A stretch of 64,000 nt of DNA, taken from contig JALMGJ010000004.1 of assembly GCA_023362775.1 (NCBI GenBank), forward strand, positions 54,973,298 through 55,037,297, given 5' to 3'. Source of the DNA: Charina bottae. Its lineage: Eukaryota; Chordata; Lepidosauria; Squamata; Charinaidae. The translations under genes were made by a program, and so were the position numbers. Positions within the stretch are counted from its first letter, which is position 1. The number at the start of each line of letters is the position of its first letter. Below, in pieces: positions 1 through 10,336 of this stretch. The notes beneath the pieces are model-generated. The model was not told where the DNA came from. It saw nothing but the letters and a program-made list of their open reading frames with translations, and did not search any database.

Positions 1-1138
1 TTTTTTAAAAGACATACCTCTTCTCCCATTGTGAAGTAAAGCTGCCTAAAAATTTTTTAGAAGCAGCATCAAGAGTCCTCCCACTTCCTTGTAAATGTTG
101 AGCTCACTGAGAAACCAAGCCTAAAACTGAGTCATACTTTAAGACTAATACTAGCTATGAGGAAATACTGCATTTGTTTATTTCACAGGAAACTGGAACT
201 CCTCACAGCTTGGGCTACAGCAGGGCAATTTTTCCCCCCTTGCAGAGAGAGAACAGTGGCCTTCTTCTGATCAAACGCAAAGCAAACAACAACAACATTA
301 CCATAGGAAGATATAACTTTTCTGAAAAATCCAAGAAACAAGTCAGAAATATATAAGGTAATACAATAGAGAGAGATGGGTGATTTTTTTTAAAAAAAAA
401 AAGATATTCCTTTCCTAACTACAGGAAATTATTCTGCACTGTTTGTATTAAAAGTTTTAATTAAGTAAAATATATTACATACTAATCACAGAAATAGTTA
501 TACAATTTATATATTATAGAAGCGGTGCTGCAGTATCATAAAAAGCCAATGTTTATGAAGAATATCATGGTCAAAAACAATCAGACACTATTAATGTGAA
601 CAGCCTCACAACATATTTGTATCATAGGAAGGGAAGCATGAAAAACTTAATAAGCAGAAATAATTATGATGTGGAATGCTGTTTCACAGACACACATACC
701 AGTGTGAAAATGCTCACCTTAAACCATGCAGTTGAACAGGTTCAGATTTGACTAATCCAATGCCACCCACACTGAATAATCAAACCCAGTATCCTACAAG
801 ATGAGTTTCAGTGCAAGCCACTGATGGAAAACATTGTTTGTAACAATACTGTATAGACTTCCAGTTTTCTAACAGTTTGACAATGAAAATGTGCTTACAA
901 AATGTTGTCAGGATGCCAGGAAACAGAGCACTGGCCTTGGACCTGGCATATCTCAATTCAGATCTATCCAGAAATGTTGTTAGTCAGAGGGATACAGAAA
1001 TGTATCAGCTACTGTAGTTAAGCTTAAATAATATTGGAATAATGGCAAATATGGCCATCGTTTATTGAAATTACATGCGCATAAGATGCTCATGGTTTGA
1101 CAGATTAAGTTAGTGAAGGAATTTTAGTAACCGTAGAA
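1..1138. other. SH3KBP1 intron 6, no feature recognised
   Basis: AT-rich intronic DNA. I see no coding exon, RNA gene or clear transposon. The only open frame of note, at 174-356, has no family resemblance. Confidence 0.5.
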
Positions 1139-1375
1139 CATAGCTTTCCAAACTGTGTGTCGCAACAGAGTTTAGTGTGTCGCGAAGCGGCGGCGCAAGG
1201 GCACGCGCGGCGGCGGTGTGCACGGCAGTGGTGGCAGCGGAGCGCCATCAGCACTTCCGCGTTTTAGCGAGGCCGCCACTGCCGCCGCCATGCACGCATG
1301 CGCCGCTGCGCGTGCCCCCGCACTGCCGCTGCTGCCGTTGGTGTGTCGCCAACGGAGGCAGTTTGGAAAGCACTG
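1139..1375. mobile_element. hAT miniature element, family A, copy 1
   Basis: Termini are CATAGCTTTCCAAACTGTG on the left and CAGTTTGGAAAGCACTG on the right, near-perfect inverted repeats. Flanking 8-bp duplications are ccgtagaa (1131-1138) and ctgtagaa (1376-1383), 7 of 8 identical. The interior is very GC- and CpG-rich and has no transposase. The 8-bp duplication and CAG...CTG ends place it in the hAT superfamily; it would depend on a transposase supplied in trans. Open frames across it are translations of GC-rich repeat. Confidence 0.88.
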
Positions 1376-1468
1376 CTGTAGAACTATGAATCACATATTC
1401 CACCCACAAGGTTTATTGTATGTTCATTTGGAAACATTCTTAGTTCCTTGCTTATTCACTATGTATGT

Positions 1469-1739
1469 CAGGGCTTTCCAAAGTTTTTCCCGAGGCGACA
1501 CACCAACCGGCGTTGGTGTGTCGCCGCGGGAAAACCCGGAAGTGCCGTCCTTGCGGCAGCGCGCAAAAACCCGGAAGCGCTGCTGCCGCTTTCAGGTTTT
1601 GTGCACTGCAGTTGGTGTGTCGCCACGGGAAAACCCGGAAGCGCTGATGATGATCAGCGCTTCCGGGTTGTGTGGCGACACACCAGACTGTGTGTGGCAA
1701 CACACTTTTGTGTCGCGACACACAGTTTGGAAAGCTCTG
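1469..1739. mobile_element. hAT miniature element, family A, copy 2
   Basis: Starts CAGGGCTTTCCAAAG, ends TTTGGAAAGCTCTG, with perfect 8-bp duplications atgtatgt at 1461-1468 and 1740-1747. Internally there are strong hairpins: GCGACACACCAAC facing GTTGGTGTGTCGC, and CCGGAAGCGCTGATGATGATC facing its own complement. It lies only 93 bp from copy 1. Confidence 0.92.
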
Positions 1740-2031
1740 ATGTATGTACTCGGCTCCATCACGAGCTGCACCTCACCTCATTATGACCCATTTTGTAACT
1801 AACCTTTCAAGGTAAGGTACCTACCCACAGTTCAGACACTATTTTTGAGGAAAAACACAAACATTCTTTCTATTTAAAAAGAAATTCTTGAAAGTAGTGG
1901 ACTGTAGATTTCCCTGAGTACTACATGGGGACTGGAAGAAGTTCTTCCTGTGCTAGGAAAAAGATAATGATCTGAAACTGAAAGTAGGCAAGTTTGCCTC
2001 AAATTACTCTAATTCTTCTATATAACATGAG

Positions 2032-2457
2032 ATGACAAGATTGAACATCGACATCTTGGGAATCAGCAAACTAAAATGGACAGGAATGGGCGAATTTAAT
2101 TCAGGAGACCATTATATATACTACTGTGGGCAAGAATCCCTTAGAAGAAATGGAGTAGCTCTCATAGTCAATAAAAGAGTGGGAAAGGCAGTACTGGGGT
2201 ACAACCTCAAAAATGACAGAATGCTTTCAGTTCGAATCCAGGGCAAACCATTCAACATCACAGTGATCCAAGTCTATGCCCCAACCACTGATGCCGAAGA
2301 AGCTGAAGTTGACCGGTTCTATGAAGACCTACAACACCTTCTAGAACTAACACCAAAAAAAGATGTCCTTTTCATCATAGGGGACTGGAATGCTAAAGTA
2401 GGAAGTCAAAAAAATAACCGGAACAACAGGCAAGTTCGGCCTCGGAGTACAAAATGA
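2032..2457 (+). pseudogene. BovB endonuclease domain, frameshifted
   Basis: The open frame gives the first 125 or so residues of an APE-like endonuclease: NIDILGISKLKWTGMGEFN, the YAPTTDAEEAEVD segment and the IGDWNAKVG motif. It then leaves frame after the A-run at 2408-2414. The rest of the domain, including the catalytic SDHELL motif near 2664-2682, continues one frame over and runs to the stop at 2978. The expected catalytic Glu is Lys here. The family nicks target DNA to prime reverse transcription; this copy has lost both frame and a key residue. Confidence 0.9.
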
Positions 2458-3073
2458 AGCAGGGCAAAAGCTAATAGAGTTTTGTCAAGAGAACACGCTG
2501 GTCATAGCAAACACTCTTTTCCAACAACACAAGAGACGACTCTACACATGGACATCACCAGATGGTCAATACCGAAATCAGATTGATTATATACTTTGCA
2601 GCCAAAGATGGAGAAGCTCTATACAATCAGCAAAAACAAGACCTGGAGCTGACTGTGGCTCAGATCATGAGCTTCTTATCGCAAAATTTAGGCTTAAATT
2701 GAGGAACGTAGAGAAAACCACTAGACCACTCAGGTATGACCTAAATCATATCCCTTATGAATATACAGTGGAGGTGAGGAATAGATTTAAAGGATTAGAT
2801 CTGGTAGACAGAGTGCCTGAAGAACTATGGATGGAGGTTCGTAACATTGTACAGGAGGCAGTAACTAAAACCATCCCAAAGAAAAAGAAATGCAAGAAAG
2901 CAAAGTGGCTGACTGATGAGACTTTACAAATAGCTGAGGAAAGAAGGGAAGCAAAAGGCAAGGGAGAAAGGGAAAGATAGAAACAACTGAATGCAGAATT
3001 CCAGAGAATAGCAAGGAGAGATAAGAAGGCCTTCTTAAATTAACAATGCAAAGAAATCGCGGAAAACAATAGA

Positions 3074-4792
3074 ATGGGGAAGACTAGAGATCTCTTCAAG
3101 AAAATCGGAGATATCAAGGGAACCTTTTGTGCAAAGATGGGCATGATAAAGGACAAAAAAGGCAGGGACCTAACAGAAGCAGAAGAGATTAAGAAGAGGT
3201 GGCAAGAATACACAGAAGAACTATACAAGAAAGATCTTAATATCCCTGATAAATACGATGGTGTGGTCACTGACCTTGAGCCAGACATCCTAGAGAGTGA
3301 AGTCAAGTGGGCCTTAGGAATTATTACTAACAACAAAGCTAGCAGAGAAGACAGTATCCCAGCTGAGCTATTTAAAATCCTAAAAGATGATTCTGTTAAA
3401 GTGCTGCACTCAATATGCCAACAAATTTGGAAAACTCAACAGTGGCCACAGGATTGGAAAAGGTCAGTTTACGTTCCAATTCCAAAGAAAGGCAATGCCA
3501 AAGAATGTTCAAACTACCGTACAATTGCGCTCATTTCACATGCTAGCAAGGTTATGCTCAAAATCCTACAAGCTAGGCTTCAGCAGTATGTGAACCGAGA
3601 ACTACCAGAAGTGCAAGCTGGGTTTCGAAGAGGCAGAGGAACTAGAGATCAGATTGCCAACATTCGCTGGATCATGGAAAAAGCAAGAGAGTTCCAGAAA
3701 AACATCTACTTCTGCTTCATTGACTACGCTAAAGCCTTTGATTGTGTGGATCACAACAAACTGTGGCAAAGTCTTAAAGTGATGGGAGTACCACACCACC
3801 TTACCTGTCTCCTGAGAAACCTGTATGCGGGTCAAGAAGCAACAGTTAGAACCGGACATGGAACAACCGACTGGTTCAAAATTGGGAAAGGAGTACGACA
3901 AGGCTGTATATTATCACCCTGCTTATTTAACTTATATGCAGAGTACATCATGAGAAATGCCGGGCTGGATGAATCACAAGCCGGAGTTAAGATTGCCGGG
4001 AGAAATATCAACAACCTCAGATATGCAGACGATACCACCCTAATGGCAGAAACTGAAGAGGAACTAAAGAGCCTCTTGATGAGGGTGAAAGAGGAGAGTG
4101 CAAAAGCTGGCTTGAAACTCAACATTAAAAAAACCCAGATCATGGCATCTGGTCCCATCACTTCCTGGCAAATAGAAGGGGAAGAAATGGAAGCAGTGAC
4201 AGATTTTATTTTCTTGGGCTCCAAGATCACCGCAGACGGTGACTGCAGCCATGAAATTAAAAGACGCTTGCTCCTTGGGAGGAAAGCTATGGCAAACCTA
4301 GACAGCATATTAAAAAGCAGAGACATCACCTTGCCGACAAAGGTCCGTATAGTTAAAGCTATGGTTTTCCCAGTAGTAATGTATGGCTGTGAGAGCTGGA
4401 CCATAAGGAAGGCTGAGCGCCAAAGAATTTATGCTTTTGAACTGTGGTGCTGGAGAAGACTCTTAAGAGTCCCTTGGACTGCAAGGAGGTCAAATCAGTC
4501 AATCCTAAAGGAAATCAACCCTGACTGCTCATTGGAAGGACAGATGCTGAAGCTGAAGCTCAAATACTTTGGTCACCTAATACGAAGAGAGGACTCACTG
4601 GAAAAGACCCTGATGCTGGGAAAGACTGAAGGCAAAAGGAGAAGGGGACGGCAGAGGATGAGATGGTTAGATAGCATCACCGATGTAATGAACATGAATT
4701 TGAGTAAACTCCGAGAGACAGTGGAGGACAGAAAGGCCTGGCGTGCTATGGTCCATGAGGTCACGAAGAGTCGGACACAACTAAATGACTGA
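3074..4792 (+). CDS. BovB reverse transcriptase, open 572-codon frame
   Basis: The frame carries an RT palm and thumb plus the C-terminal region of RTE elements. Motif A lies near residue 215 (FIDYAKAFDCVDH), motif B near 272 (GVRQGCILSPCLFNLYAEY), and the catalytic YADD near 317 (NNLRYADDTTLMAE). The C-terminal region has the MYGCESWT and FELWCWRRLLRVPWTARRSN blocks and ends in KSRTQLND just before the 3' tail. The ATG at 3074 is an internal Met created by the two upstream stops, not a natural start. The frame has no lesion, so the copy has either decayed slowly or inserted recently. It runs antisense to the host gene, in the intron after exon 6. Confidence 0.9.
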   Translation: MGKTRDLFKKIGDIKGTFCAKMGMIKDKKGRDLTEAEEIKKRWQEYTEELYKKDLNIPDKYDGVVTDLEPDILESEVKWALGIITNNKASREDSIPAELFKILKDDSVKVLHSICQQIWKTQQWPQDWKRSVYVPIPKKGNAKECSNYRTIALISHASKVMLKILQARLQQYVNRELPEVQAGFRRGRGTRDQIANIRWIMEKAREFQKNIYFCFIDYAKAFDCVDHNKLWQSLKVMGVPHHLTCLLRNLYAGQEATVRTGHGTTDWFKIGKGVRQGCILSPCLFNLYAEYIMRNAGLDESQAGVKIAGRNINNLRYADDTTLMAETEEELKSLLMRVKEESAKAGLKLNIKKTQIMASGPITSWQIEGEEMEAVTDFIFLGSKITADGDCSHEIKRRLLLGRKAMANLDSILKSRDITLPTKVRIVKAMVFPVVMYGCESWTIRKAERQRIYAFELWCWRRLLRVPWTARRSNQSILKEINPDCSLEGQMLKLKLKYFGHLIRREDSLEKTLMLGKTEGKRRRGRQRMRWLDSITDVMNMNLSKLRETVEDRKAWRAMVHEVTKSRTQLND

Positions 4793-5400
4793 ACAACAAC
4801 AAAAATAACTTATATAAATATGCATACACATAAAATATATATTTTCTCAGACAATTCACAATTAGAAATCTATTACATTTTTCCATGCTTAGAAGTAGAA
4901 TAATGAATAATCATCACTGATGAGCTTCTTCGAAGTAAAATAATAATGCAACTACAAACGTCCTTTAACATTAACAATATGGATTTGTTTTTTGCCCATA
5001 ATTATCTGTATTAATCATACAGGGTTGCATTTGTACAAGTAAAGAACCATTAAATGTCAGAGAGCTTATTTGCATAAGATATTAACTGTCCTATAAATAT
5101 GGCATAGATATTAACAAAGCAGGTAAGTATGTTTGGATACTCGGCCAATGAAAATAAGATACAGAAATAGCCTGGATCCTTTAAGAATTATAATTAGCAT
5201 CTAGTCAATGTAGAATTATGGGAAGATTAGGTCCTACCAGTCTTCAATTCTTTGTTGGGTTATGATCTATTTATAATATTCTGTCCAGTTTCTTGTGAAT
5301 TATAAACCTGAAGTATTTGTAAATGTTCTTATTATATTGTACTTCCCTAGATCGAGCAAATTTGGGGTGACAGATGTTGCAGCCTAGCATGTCTGTAAGG

Positions 5401-5699
5401 CAGAGCTTTCCAAACTGTGTGTCGCAACACAAAAGTGTGTCGCCACACACAGCGTGGTGTGTCGCCACACCACCCGGAAGCGGCGGCGCGCGCGTGCACG
5501 GCGGCCGCCTTGCACGCGCGTGCCGCAGCACGCCCCCCGCGCCGCCGCACGCCCCTCCCGCGCCGCCGCCGCCGCACGCCCCCCTGGGCCGACGCCGTGC
5601 GCGCGCGCCGCCGCACGCCCCCCCGCGCCGCCGCCGTGCGCGCGCGTGTCGCCGCCGCCGCCGGGTGTGTCGCCAGCGGCGGCACTTTGGAAAGCCCTG
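5401..5699. mobile_element. hAT miniature element, family A, copy 3
   Basis: Starts CAGAGCTTTCCAAACTGTG, ends TTTGGAAAGCCCTG, with perfect 8-bp duplications ctgtaagg (5393-5400 and 5700-5707). The interior is expanded with CCG/GCG-rich runs, making it the most GC-rich of the small copies. No coding capacity. Confidence 0.92.
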
Positions 5700-5707
5700 C
5701 TGTAAGG

Positions 5708-6780
5708 CATTAGTTTGCAGAAAGCTGATAAAGACAGTCTTCTAAAGTACCTTAAGATGATTGCTTATACTAAGAACCAGTGTTTAAATAGAAATTGACT
5801 TTTAATAGAAAGACCATTTTTAAAGAAGGAATTGTTCTTTTTCTACAGCAATATGGATTATTTCACACCCTGATACCCTCAAATGTGCTAGATCTTCAAA
5901 TCCTGTAATTTCTAGCTAATAGTAGCACTAGCTTTGCAACTTTGCATGGGTAGTGTGGTTGAGCCCACAGTGTTGGTTGATTGTATCTCGGCTCCTATAT
6001 TAGTAATTTATTGTTTTTTATGATGTTTTTATGATGTCTTTATTCTGTTAGCCTCCCAGAATCATATGTTTGAGATGGGTGGCCATATACATTGAATACA
6101 TAAATAAATAATAAACAAATTTGGGAGTTGTGAGTTGTAGTCACAACATATGAGGGAAACACCACTTTGGGAAAATTTGTTGTAAAGTTTATTCATTTAT
6201 AGTTGTATTTATAACTGTTCCATGGTTTTTTTTACCACAAATCTATTACGTATACAGTAGAAAAAGAAAATTTAAACTATTTAATGGTTTGGAAAATCAG
6301 TTTTGCTCAAGTGGGTCCAAGGATTTCTTAGAAAGGAAAATTCTTGGAAGTGCTTCTTGTTTTCCAAGTGTCAACATCTTTTAAAGGTACATTCCTAGGA
6401 TTAATTATGTTACAAATACAAAACAGACAATTTAGTGAAAATGTCTGTTTTGTTTTCAAGAGAAAAAAAATCTAAATTAGTATGTATTGTTTTTCTTTAT
6501 AATCTCTTCTGTACAGAATTTGATTTTATTCATCTCTTACTGAGATATGGAAGGGGAACATACTTAATATAAAACAATGTTCTTAGAAAACCTTCCAAAC
6601 TTTAATTCAGCAATAAGTAGCCTTAAGTATATATAAACTTGCAGGACATAAACATAGTAAACCATTTGTTGAAAAAGGAGTTGTGAAACTATAGTTAATA
6701 TTGGAAATTAATACAGATAATGGCTGAGCTAACTCCTAATTTGTTGAAGCACATTTAAAAAAAACAGAAGAACTAAAGAC
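5708..6780. other. Intronic AT-rich DNA, nothing recognised
   Basis: No exon, RNA or clear repeat seen. A short stretch near 6055-6200 (ending in an AATAAA-rich tail) could be the 3' end of an old LINE, but the match is too weak to call. Confidence 0.4.
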
Positions 6781-6837
6781 AATTGTTTTTTTTCTCACCC
6801 TCGCCAATTATGATGGTTTTATCTCATAAGTCTGTAT

Positions 6838-7030
6838 TTCAAATAGAAATGTCGAACAAATCATCCGAGTTCTCACTCGAAAGCAACCTGCACTATGCTG
6901 ATGGCATTACTCTGATAGCTGAAAATGCAAATGATTTTCTAGTAATGAACGTCAAGGAGCACAGTGACTTCGGGGTGGAAACACGGCAGACTAGCACATC
7001 TCCACGAAACAGTGGGGACGACACAATGAC
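6838..7030 (+). mobile_element. Degenerate RT fragment of an RTE-like LINE
   Basis: A short frame includes LHYADGITLIAENANDF then MNVKEHSDFG, which looks like the motif C region of an RTE-type RT (xLRYADDxTLxAExxxDLxxLxMxVKEHS). The second Asp of YADD is replaced by Gly. Both sides are unrecognisable, so this is a small relic of a LINE family different from the BovB at 2.0-4.8 kb. Confidence 0.6.
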
Positions 7031-7059
7031 CAACAGCCAGAATTTATGCCTGAGCTAAC

Positions 7060-8180
7060 GGAGCTTCTCTGGACAAGGAGAAGCCATGAGATCACCCACA
7101 TGAGCTCTGGGGAGACAGCTTCTTGCGAGGAAGCCTGCAGGGTTGAGAGGGACTCTGCGGGCAACCTGCGAGTAGAGTACCAGAAGCCATGGAATAAGAC
7201 ACCATGCTCACAGCCTTGACTGAAGCCTGTTTAAAGGACACTGGGTCTGCCTGATTCACTTTCTAAAGTATGTTTAAATGGATCAAATTTAAAGTATAAA
7301 GAGACCTTCAGAGCAGCAGAGTACCTAAAGCCTCCTGGGTGAGTGTACCTTCAATCTGGGAAAGATTAAAGTAAAAAGGAAGGAACCAGTTACAAAGATT
7401 TAAAAAGAATTAAATTCAAAAAGCTTACCAGGATTTTGGAATGAGAGAGTTTTAAAAAAGGGACAGTTAAATTTGGAATATTGCCTCATTTAAAGTATTT
7501 TTTGAATTAAATAAAAAGATAATATATATCTCTGTGGGAAAGAAGAATGTTTAAATTTGTTAAGGAAGTTGATTGGCTGACTGTGTTAAACAAAGAGATA
7601 AGTAGAAAAAGAAGGGAACCATGAAGTTTATTTATTTATTTTTCCAATTTCTATCACCGCCCATCTCCCCCTGAAAGGGGGACTCTGGGTGGTTCTGAGA
7701 AGATCATGTGATTACAGAAGTATGGAGTTCTGAAAGGGACTAAAGTGTTATGGACATGGGGAAAAAGACTCTTTTATTTTTTACTCTCCTTTTATGGATT
7801 ACAAATTTGAAATAAAGAAAAATAGTTATTACTAAAGGGACTGAAAGTTATTACTAAAGGGAGTGAAAGGAGAGAATTGTTGGACCACTCCAGAAGAATA
7901 TATTTGTTTATGACAGATAAATTCATAGAGGAGGATACTATTTTGTCAGCCAATAAAATTATTATATGTGTATAAAATAGAGATATATTGAAGTACCCAC
8001 AATGGAAGATAAAATAAATACTTTTGTGGAATACTGAACCTTTTATGGACTTCATGCTGAAAATGGAAAGAGCTAAAATTATTGTTTTTATATTGGACGA
8101 TTGAAAAAGGGTTGAATAAGGGGACTAAGGGATTATGGTTATGTTTAAGAGAAAGGAGGGATAATAAATTTAAAATTGTT
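7060..8180 (+). mobile_element. Possible L1-related or other LINE untranslated debris
   Basis: Purine-rich, A-rich sequence with strong strand asymmetry (repeated GGGA, AAAG and GAAAAAG runs), as often seen in squamate L1 leaders or ORF1 regions, but no conserved domain is readable. A TTTATTTATT tract followed by a CCCATCTCCCC/GGGGGACT hairpin at 7626-7695 looks like the 3' end of an old CR1-type or SINE copy inserted here. The assignment is tentative. Confidence 0.3.
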
Positions 8181-8223
8181 TAAATAAAACCTGGTTCTGT
8201 CAATACGCCTGGGGCGGGAAGGA

Positions 8224-9498
8224 GTGTGTTCCTTTGATTTGTTGGAATATTTGTATATACCTATGGGATCACCACTCTCAGGACTCATAGCAGAGATAGT
8301 AATGCAACGTCTAGAAAGGATAGCACTCCCACACATACAACCCAAAGTATGGATCCGGTATGTAGATGACACCTTCGTCATAATAAAAAAGGATCAACTG
8401 GAGGAAACACATGAAGCCATCAACAACATCTTCAAAGGAATAAAATTCACAAGGGAAGAAGAAAACAACAACACACTACCCTTCTTGGACATCCTCATCA
8501 GTAGAGGAAATGATGGCATTCTAGAAACACAAGTCTACCGGAAATCTATCCACACTAACCAAGTGCTCCACTATCAAAGCAATAACCCAACCTCACACAA
8601 GAGGAGCTGTGTAAGAACACTATTCAGACGAGCACAAACACACTGCAGCAACCCAGAACACCAGAAAAAGGAAACAGACCACTTATATAGCATCTTCCAG
8701 CAAAATGGATATCCACACAACTTTATCAAAAAGTGCCTGACCACTCAACCCACCACAGCAAAACCAACAGAAGCTATGAAAAGGATTACACTGCCATACA
8801 TCAGAAACATCTCAGAAACTACTAATAGACTGTTACATCCACACGGCATCACTGTAGCACACAAACCAACCAAAACCCTTCAGAACATTGTAAGTAAACC
8901 AAAAGACCCAGTAGCCCAAGAAGAAAAAACAGGAGTTATCTACAACATACAGTGCAAGGACTGTAACAGCCACTATGTAGGACAGACTGGCAGAAGACTA
9001 GCAGAACGCATCCACGAACACCAACTAGCAGTCAGAAGACATGATGAAAACTCCTTAATCTCACAACACATGGACAGACTTAACCATACTTTCAACTGGG
9101 AAACTGTGAGCATATTAGACCAGGCCAAATCCAAAAATGCTAGAGAATTCCTAGAAGCTTGGCACTCAGACAAAGCAGCCATCAACAGACACATAGAGGT
9201 TAACAACATTTACATACCATTCATAAGAGACAATAGAATAGCCAGAAGACCAGAACACCCCTGGGCCAGCAATCAACAACAAGATATGCATAGATTAACA
9301 GCAAGATTAGCAGCAGAGGAGCAATCAAACAACACAATATACCCTAATCAAGGAACTATTAACTCAGTCAATCACTCAAACAGCACACAACAGCCCAATC
9401 AAGGAACTACCAAGGAGAGTACAAGACCCCCACCAACACAGGCAGGACAAGCCAGGGTATATAAACAGACAGCAAGTTCCACTCCCTTTTCGCACTGA
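8224..9498 (+). CDS. Penelope-like RT (C-terminal) plus GIY-YIG endonuclease, 424 codons
   Basis: The frame opens at an arbitrary Met in flanking DNA. From about residue 13 it reads YIPMGSPLSGLIAEIVM (RT motif B), then IRYVDDTFVII at about 42-52 (catalytic YVDD), PFLDILISR, and the YRKSIHTNQVLHY block typical of Penelope RTs. A GIY-YIG nuclease begins near residue 238 (VIYNIQCKDCNSHYVGQTGR, then RLAERIHEHQ). Penelope-like elements use this nuclease to open target DNA. RT motif A and the finger region are missing. The remaining frame has no stop, so the insertion is fairly young. Confidence 0.85.
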   Translation: MCSFDLLEYLYIPMGSPLSGLIAEIVMQRLERIALPHIQPKVWIRYVDDTFVIIKKDQLEETHEAINNIFKGIKFTREEENNNTLPFLDILISRGNDGILETQVYRKSIHTNQVLHYQSNNPTSHKRSCVRTLFRRAQTHCSNPEHQKKETDHLYSIFQQNGYPHNFIKKCLTTQPTTAKPTEAMKRITLPYIRNISETTNRLLHPHGITVAHKPTKTLQNIVSKPKDPVAQEEKTGVIYNIQCKDCNSHYVGQTGRRLAERIHEHQLAVRRHDENSLISQHMDRLNHTFNWETVSILDQAKSKNAREFLEAWHSDKAAINRHIEVNNIYIPFIRDNRIARRPEHPWASNQQQDMHRLTARLAAEEQSNNTIYPNQGTINSVNHSNSTQQPNQGTTKESTRPPPTQAGQARVYKQTASSTPFSH

Positions 9499-9600
9499 AG
9501 ATGTTGCCTAGCCTGGCAATGAAACGTCTGCATGAAAACAACAAGGCTCAGAGAGCACCAAAGACTCCCCAGTTCAACCCTGAGCTACAAATATTCTCTT
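8250..9600 (+). mobile_element. Penelope-like element 1, 5' truncated
   Basis: Contains the C-terminal part of a Penelope-type reverse transcriptase, a GIY-YIG endonuclease, and a 3' tail with a conserved CTGAAGA / hairpin / GAAACGTC module (9495-9528). The left end starts inside the RT just before the MGSPLSG motif. The right end near 9600 runs into a tail-like TTTATTTATT repeat belonging to a separate element. The last 100 bases match the isolated fragment at 22876-22963. Confidence 0.88.
9495..9528 (+). other. Conserved 3' hairpin of Penelope-like element 1
   Basis: CTGAAGA (9495-9501), then a hairpin GTTGCC / GGCAAT with loop TAGCCT, then GAAACGTC (9521-9528). Both flanking motifs recur with a different stem at 18982-19014 and with the same stem at 22886-22919. 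Confidence 0.75.
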
Positions 9601-9606
9601 CGATTG

Positions 9607-9782
9607 GTACTATTTATTTTATTTATTTATTTTCTATCCCGCCTTTATTAATTTTAGAAATAACTCAAGGCGGCTAACATACCTAGTACTCCTCCCTCCT
9701 ATTTTCCCCACAAAAACAACCCTGTGAGGTGAGTTGGGCTGAGTGTGTGTGACTGGCCCAAGGTCACCCAGCCGGCTATGGA
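9607..9782 (-). repeat. SINE/LINE 3' tail repeat with MIR-like middle
   Basis: TTTATTTATT tail, then TATCCCGCCTTTATTA, AACTCAAGGCGGC, CAACCCTGTGAGGTGAGTTG and AAGGTCACCCAGCCGGCT. The last block is the reverse complement of the AGCCAGCTGGGTGACCTT core in the SINEs at 10337 and 14762. A related copy lies at 15651-15763. Confidence 0.65.
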
Positions 9783-10336
9783 AGTATATAATGACATGAT
9801 GTTTGTACAGAGTTTAGTTTCAAATTAGCTCTGAAGAAGCTTGCAGCATGGCCAGGAAAATGTCAGTGAACATTTACTGGCTCATGAAGCATTTACCAGA
9901 AGTAATTTCATCAATAATTATGTTCGGCTATGGTCAAAGTTAGATCCTGACAATATAAGAATGCTGCTGATGGGAAATGACAATGGTTCAGAAGGACATG
10001 ACTTGCTGAAATAAATGGGTTCATATTTCCACATCTAATTATGTTAAAGTGCTACACGCTACTGGATATAAGTTTGTTTCTTAAGGAGGCACTTGCTAAA
10101 TATGAAGTTAATCATGTGGTTTTGAGTAAGACTGACCCATTCCTCTGTAATTTTCACACTTAAGTGCTATAATACTCTATATATCAGCTGCCGCTGAAGA
10201 TGACAACACTGAAGATGACATATCAACTCATGCAGAATGTATTAAGTATAGATAGTACTTTATAGTTCAGTGCTTTAGTATAAACCCCCAAACATGGTTC
10301 CTCTAACATCTGGGATTTCATGTATCCTACTCCAAT

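Larger units (their letters stand above)
2026..4800 (+). mobile_element. BovB (RTE clade) LINE, nearly complete coding part
   Basis: The segment carries an APE-type endonuclease followed by a reverse transcriptase typical of BovB, the RTE-clade non-LTR retrotransposon known from squamates and ruminants. The 3' end reads GAGTCGGACACAACTAAATG, then ACTGAACAACAAC, the usual BovB tail without poly(A). The 5' end begins close to the endonuclease, so the 5' leader is missing or short. Damage: the endonuclease catalytic Glu codon in the GIS-E-LKW motif is AAA (Lys) at 2068-2070; the A-run at 2408-2414 shifts the frame by one; in-frame stops lie at 2978-2980 and 3041-3043. The RT frame beyond is open. 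The copy should be unable to mobilise itself but is relatively young. No clear target duplication was found. Confidence 0.95.

Noticed and set aside
16..44. Possible 28-bp micro-exon on the minus strand (GCAGCTTTACTTCACAATGG then donor gtatgt)
   Set aside because: Length is not a multiple of 3, the acceptor has no pyrimidine tract, and it does not resemble the TIGKK start of the next SH3KBP1 exon.
1177..1802. Overlapping frames of 60-194 codons
   Set aside because: They span two GC-rich hAT elements with defined ends and duplications. The same happens at 5271-5745, 40083-40489, 45786-46351, 51239-51672 and 51814-52116.
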